8,539 nucleotides of DNA from NCBI GenBank assembly GCA_031272565.1, contig JAISTN010000290.1, positions 1-8,539 on the forward strand. The letters are read 5' to 3'. Positions 6,350 through 8,539 of the stretch are shown here, in pieces. Origin of the DNA: Bifidobacteriaceae bacterium (lineage in GTDB: Bacteria; Actinomycetota; Actinomycetes; Actinomycetales; WQXJ01). Below the pieces are notes generated by a model. The model did not search any database. It worked only from the letters and a program-made list of their open reading frames with translations, and was not told the DNA's origin. Each line of letters opens with the position of its first letter. Position 1 is the first letter of the stretch. Made by a program: the position numbers and the translations under genes.

Positions 6350-6957
6350 TGGCTCGCGGCAGTCGCCTATACCTCACATCGCGCTGCGTGTGGCCATGTC
6401 TTGCGCTTGCCGTTGGTGCCGGAGCCATTCTGGGTTGGCTGGCCGACCGCCTGCCGCTGCCAGTCCCGCTCAACCAAGTGGGCGCTACCGTCTCGTCGCT
6501 GGCTTGGGTCGCGTTCCTGGCCGTGACCATTGCTACGTACCCGGCAACTCTGGCGCTGCCAGGCTTCGAGACGGCGCGAAACTGGCGCCTGCGGCGCCTG
6601 CGGCTGGTTTACCTCGGACTGCTGGTTGGGGCGGGTGTGGCTTTTGCGGCGTCCGTGATGGTTTGGGCACTGGTGCTTGGGATTGACCCGGTAGTGGCTT
6701 TCCTGGCGTGGCTTGCCTGGCTGTTCCTGAGCGGCTTGGCGCTGTTGACGGCTGCGATTCTGCCTGCCTGGCCAAGCTGGATCCCGGGCCTTGCCGCGCT
6801 GCTGCTCATGACAGTAGTTGGAACCAACCGGTGGCAACAGACGCCCCGCGCCTGGGCCATCCTGTTCGCGGATCATCCGACCAGTCAACTGATCACGGCC
6901 TCCGTGGTGCTTGGCATCGCGGGCGGCATCGGGCATCTGTATGCCAGGGCTGCCTGA
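6346..6957 (+). CDS. Small integral membrane protein, probable second subunit of the ABC exporter
   Basis: The 203-residue product starts at ATG 6346, again overlapping the previous stop as ATGA; ATG 6349 is the next codon and equally possible. It has about six hydrophobic helices (near 13-31, 46-66, 86-111, 114-138, 141-158 and 182-200) with an Arg-rich loop RNWRLRRLRL before the third, predicted to be cytoplasmic. No family was recognised. The helix count and operon position match the small permease of an ABC-2-like exporter that may pair with the larger 428-residue protein. No Shine-Dalgarno is apparent before it, so expression probably depends on coupling to the upstream gene. No terminator is visible after its stop, so some readthrough into the rplJ leader is likely. 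Confidence 0.78.
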   Translation: MMARGSRLYLTSRCVWPCLALAVGAGAILGWLADRLPLPVPLNQVGATVSSLAWVAFLAVTIATYPATLALPGFETARNWRLRRLRLVYLGLLVGAGVAFAASVMVWALVLGIDPVVAFLAWLAWLFLSGLALLTAAILPAWPSWIPGLAALLLMTVVGTNRWQQTPRAWAILFADHPTSQLITASVVLGIAGGIGHLYARAA

Positions 6958-6985
6958 TGCCGATGAAGGCGGCCGGCAAGTCGTG

Positions 6986-6991
6986 TAGACT
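6986..6991 (+). promoter_or_regulatory. Putative -10 box (TAGACT) of the rplJ-rplL operon
   Basis: TAGACT is placed so that transcription would start near 6998, immediately before the conserved-looking start of the L10 leader. The best -35 candidate, ATGAAG at 6963-6968, is weak. The -10 overlaps the 8-bp palindrome GACTAGTC (6988-6995). Confidence 0.55.
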
Positions 6992-6997
6992 AGTCCG

Positions 6998-7149
6998 CGC
7001 CCAAGACCGCCGGTCTTCTTCATGCTGTTGGGCTGAAGAACGAAGTGGCTCCGTGCGAGCAGGCCAGCGCAGGTAACGAAGCGACACAGCGCGCGGGTTT
7101 CTAAACCCGCCCAGCCCGTCAGCCCCGTGCCCTGCGCCGGGGCTGTTTT
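6998..7149 (+). ncRNA. L10 ribosomal protein leader (autoregulatory mRNA leader)
   Basis: The sequence CCAAGACCGCCGGTC near 7001-7015 and GCGCAGGTAACGAAG near 7067-7081, upstream of rplJ, match the kind of L10 leader seen in actinobacteria and other bacteria, where the L10-L7/L12 complex binds and represses the operon. Visible stems are AAGACC/GGTCTT (7003-7008 with 7012-7017), TTCTTCA/TGAAGAA (7016-7022 with 7034-7040), which share bases and so exclude each other, and GCGGGTTT/AAACCCGC (7093-7110, about 7 bp once loop strain is allowed). It ends in an attenuator-like terminator. Family assignment is from recognition and position; covariance scoring was not possible. Confidence 0.75.
7120..7149 (+). 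terminator. Intrinsic terminator/attenuator in the L10 leader
   Basis: CAGCCCCG (7120-7127) pairs perfectly with CGGGGCTG (7138-7145), and TTTT (7146-7149) follows at once. It lies about 70 nt before the rplJ start, so it can act only as an attenuator of rplJ-rplL. Its 10-nt loop contains CCTGCGC (7131-7137), exactly complementary to GCGCAGG (7067-7073) in the leader. A further hairpin, GGACTC/GAGTCC (7165-7180), lies between it and the rplJ ribosome binding site. Confidence 0.75.
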
Positions 7150-7218
7150 CATGGGGGCACCCGCGGACTCTATCGAGTCCAGGCCGGCGGCACTGACCGA
7201 ACAACCGTTAGGAGTGCC

Positions 7219-7740
7219 ATGGCGAGGCCGGATAAGGTCGCCGCCGTCCAGGAGATCGCGCAGCAGTTTGCGGACTCCAATGCGGCGGTGCTCACCGAAT
7301 ACCGCGGGCTCACGGTGGCGCAGCTCAAAGCGCTGCGCACCGCGCTACGCGGCAATGCCACCTACGCCGTGGTGAAGAACACGCTGACCAAGATCGCCGT
7401 CCGGGAAGCCGGGATCGAAGGCCTGGAGGACGCCCTGCAGGGGCCAACCGCCATCGCCTTTGTCCAAGGTGACCCGGTTGAGGTGGCCAAGGCGCTGCGT
7501 GACTTTGCCAAGGCTAACCATGCCCTGGTGGTGAAGGGTGGCGTGCTGGAAGGCCGCGCCCTGAGCGCCCAGGACATCACCAAACTCGCGGATCTGGATT
7601 CCCGCGAGGTCACGCTGGCCAAGCTGGCCGGTGTTGTCAAGGCGTCGCTGTACCAGGCGGCGTACCTGTTCACCGCGCCCGCCTCCAAGGCTGTGCGCAC
7701 CATTGACGCCCTGCGTGAGAAGCAGGAGTCCGCGGCCTGA
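7219..7740 (+). CDS. rplJ: 50S ribosomal protein L10
   Basis: L10 anchors the L7/L12 stalk to 23S rRNA on the large subunit and, bound to L7/L12, represses its own operon. The 173-residue length is normal. The N-terminal RNA-binding domain shows [26 protein letters not shown] (28-40), VVKNTL (51-56) and GPTAIAF (75-81). The C-terminal helix from about 129 ([19 protein letters not shown], then LYQAAYLF and [11 protein letters not shown]) is the platform for L7/L12 dimers. The start ATG 7219 is preceded by AGGAG (7210-7214) with only 4 nt between them, a tight but usable spacing. It is cotranscribed with rplL, 59 nt downstream. Nothing unusual is seen in the protein. Confidence 0.98.
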   Translation: MARPDKVAAVQEIAQQFADSNAAVLTEYRGLTVAQLKALRTALRGNATYAVVKNTLTKIAVREAGIEGLEDALQGPTAIAFVQGDPVEVAKALRDFAKANHALVVKGGVLEGRALSAQDITKLADLDSREVTLAKLAGVVKASLYQAAYLFTAPASKAVRTIDALREKQESAA

Positions 7741-7769
7741 TCGGCCGTGCCACCCATACAGGCCGATCA
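7738..7769 (+). other. 9-bp hairpin between rplJ and rplL
   Basis: TGATCGGCC (7738-7746), beginning at the rplJ stop codon, is perfectly complementary to GGCCGATCA (7761-7769), with a 14-nt loop. No T-tract follows, so full termination is unlikely. Possible roles are an RNase processing or pausing site that helps make L7/L12 in excess over L10, or simply separation of translation units. Confidence 0.6.
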
Positions 7770-7799
7770 CCGGCTGAAAGACAAGAAAGGTTGCCAGAC

Positions 7800-8192
7800 A
7801 TGGCCAAGCTGAGCATTGACGAACTGATTGACCAGTTCAAGGAGTTGAGCCTGATTGAGCTCTCCGACTTCGTGAAGAAGTTCGAAGAGGTCTTCGACGT
7901 GACCGCGGCTGCCCCGGCCGCCGTGGCCGTGGCCGCCGCCCCCGCGGGCGGCGCCGCTGCGGAAGAGGAAGCGGAAGAACAGACCGAGTTCGACGTCATC
8001 CTCGAATCATTCGGCGACAAGAAGATCCAGGTCATCAAGGAAGTCCGCGCCCTGACCTCGCTGGGTCTGGGCGAAGCCAAGGCCCTGGTGGAAGAGGCCC
8101 CCAAGCCCGTCCTGGAGAAGGTCAACAAGGACCAGGCCACCAAGGCGAAGGAAGCCCTGGAGGGCGCCGGCGCTACCGTCACCCTCAAGTGA
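7800..8192 (+). CDS. rplL: 50S ribosomal protein L7/L12
   Basis: L7/L12 forms the multicopy ribosomal stalk that recruits and stimulates the GTPases EF-Tu, EF-G and IF2. The 130-residue protein has the N-terminal dimerisation and L10-binding domain (1-34, [30 protein letters not shown]), a long flexible Ala/Pro/Glu hinge (about 35-61) and the factor-binding C-terminal domain (62-130) with [21 protein letters not shown] and [14 protein letters not shown] (85-98). I place the start at ATG 7800, with GAAAGG (7785-7790) 9 nt upstream; the TTG at 7791 is too close to that site and would add MPD. The downstream hairpin at 8200 probably ends the operon. Confidence 0.98.
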   Translation: MAKLSIDELIDQFKELSLIELSDFVKKFEEVFDVTAAAPAAVAVAAAPAGGAAAEEEAEEQTEFDVILESFGDKKIQVIKEVRALTSLGLGEAKALVEEAPKPVLEKVNKDQATKAKEALEGAGATVTLK

Positions 8193-8199
8193 CCTGGTG

Positions 8200-8237
8200 C
8201 CCAGCGGCTGGATGAATCACCAGTAGGCCGCTGGGTT
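8200..8237 (+). terminator. Hairpin terminator candidate after rplL
   Basis: CCCAGCGGC (8200-8208) is perfectly complementary to GCCGCTGGG (8227-8235), a 9-bp stem with an 18-nt loop, only 8 nt after the rplL stop. Just two T residues follow, so it is a weak U-tract terminator of a kind common in GC-rich genomes. Partial readthrough is possible. Confidence 0.6.
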
Positions 8238-8240
8238 CCA

Positions 8241-8308
8241 CACAACGCACGATGCCGCGTCGCGGCCTCGGGTCCCGTTCGGGGTTCGGGGCCGGGCGCG
8301 GCGTTGTG
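8241..8308. repeat. Second hairpin between rplL and the next gene
   Basis: CACAACGC (8241-8248) pairs perfectly with GCGTTGTG (8301-8308) and encloses a 52-nt, very GC-rich interior. That interior has its own short pairings (GCCGCG with CGCGGC as an alternative, and CCCG-TT-CGGG). It ends 12 nt before the TAGACT box of the last gene. It may be a second or bidirectional terminator, or a promoter-proximal structure. Confidence 0.5.
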
Positions 8309-8320
8309 CTATCTGGGCGT

Positions 8321-8326
8321 TAGACT
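8321..8326 (+). promoter_or_regulatory. Putative -10 box (TAGACT) for the last gene
   Basis: TTAGACT is the same context as at 2287 and 4163. A start near 8333 leaves about 57 nt of leader before ATG 8390. TTGTGC (8304-8309) is too close (11 nt) to be a normal -35. Confidence 0.45.
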
Positions 8327-8389
8327 GGGCGGCAAGCCCGCCGGCCCTGGCGGTGCCGCCCTGATCCCCAATCTTGAAGGTTCCCCATC

Positions 8390-8539
8390 ATGACTCGTAC
8401 CGTTCATTCCTCTATTCGTCGCCATTGGGCCCGCCGGTCCCTGGCCGCCATCGGCCTTGCCGCCTTGGGCCTCACCGGTGCGGTGGCCGCCCAGGGCGCA
8501 CCAGTGGCAGTGCCCGCCGCCGGCAGCGCCGTCGCTCAG
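8390..8539 (+). CDS. Exported protein, signal peptide and N-terminus only (3'-partial)
   Basis: The frame starts at ATG 8390, with GAAGG (8376-8380) 9 nt upstream, and is open to the window edge (50 residues). The product begins MTRTVHSSIRRHWARRSLAA, followed by a hydrophobic core LAAIGLAALGLTGAVAA and a likely signal peptidase site near AVAA or AQGAP. The charge-core-cleavage layout is a clear export signal. ARRSLA loosely resembles a Tat motif, but Sec export is the default reading. The mature part is not in the window, so no function can be assigned. It has its own promoter-like box and is probably not part of the ribosomal operon. Confidence 0.8.
   Translation, partial: MTRTVHSSIRRHWARRSLAAIGLAALGLTGAVAAQGAPVAVPAAGSAVAQ

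Noticed and set aside
1..8539. CRISPR array, rRNA or intact insertion sequence
   Set aside because: No regularly spaced direct repeats, rRNA-like sequence or transposase gene were found on either strand.

Overview
The window comes from a high-GC Gram-positive bacterium, most likely an Actinomycetota member. The evidence is the very GC-rich codon use, the L10 and L7/L12 sequences, an actinobacterial-looking L10 leader with an attenuator, frequent GTG/ATG starts, and a recurrent TAGACT -10 box. A narrower placement is not justified from sequence alone. All supported genes are on the + strand.

Region 1 (1-2234) is the 3' part of a large surface or secreted-type protein. It has a lamin-tail domain, a chitobiase/hexosaminidase C-terminal-like domain, a CotH-kinase-like domain and a second chitobiase-like domain. 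Region 2 (2235-3190) has a promoter embedded in an 11-bp perfect inverted repeat, followed by a seven-helix membrane protein of the YwaF/TMEM164-like type. Region 3 (3191-4343) is about 1.15 kb without a credible gene. It holds an imperfect inverted repeat with 30-bp arms at its centre, a sharp strand-composition flip around that centre, three copies of a TGCCTCA...TTGTCC repeat around a -10 box, and a structured leader that can pair with the Shine-Dalgarno of the next gene.

Region 4 (4344-6957) is a tightly overlapping three-gene ABC transporter operon. It encodes an ATPase, a 7-helix permease-like protein with a large predicted extracytoplasmic tail, and a small 6-helix membrane protein. 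Both junctions are ATGA stop/start overlaps, so the three products probably form one exporter; its substrate is unknown.

Region 5 (6958-8310) is the ribosomal stalk operon: promoter, L10 autoregulatory leader with intrinsic attenuator, rplJ, an intergenic hairpin, rplL and a terminator hairpin. L10 and L7/L12 form the stalk that recruits GTPase factors, and the L10-L7/L12 complex is known in other bacteria to repress its own mRNA through such leaders. Region 6 (8311-8539) is a new promoter and the first 50 codons of an exported protein, where rpoB often lies in other bacteria.

No tRNA, rRNA, CRISPR array or intact mobile element was found. The most unusual material is regulatory and repetitive: the gene-free 3191-4343 segment and the leaders around it.
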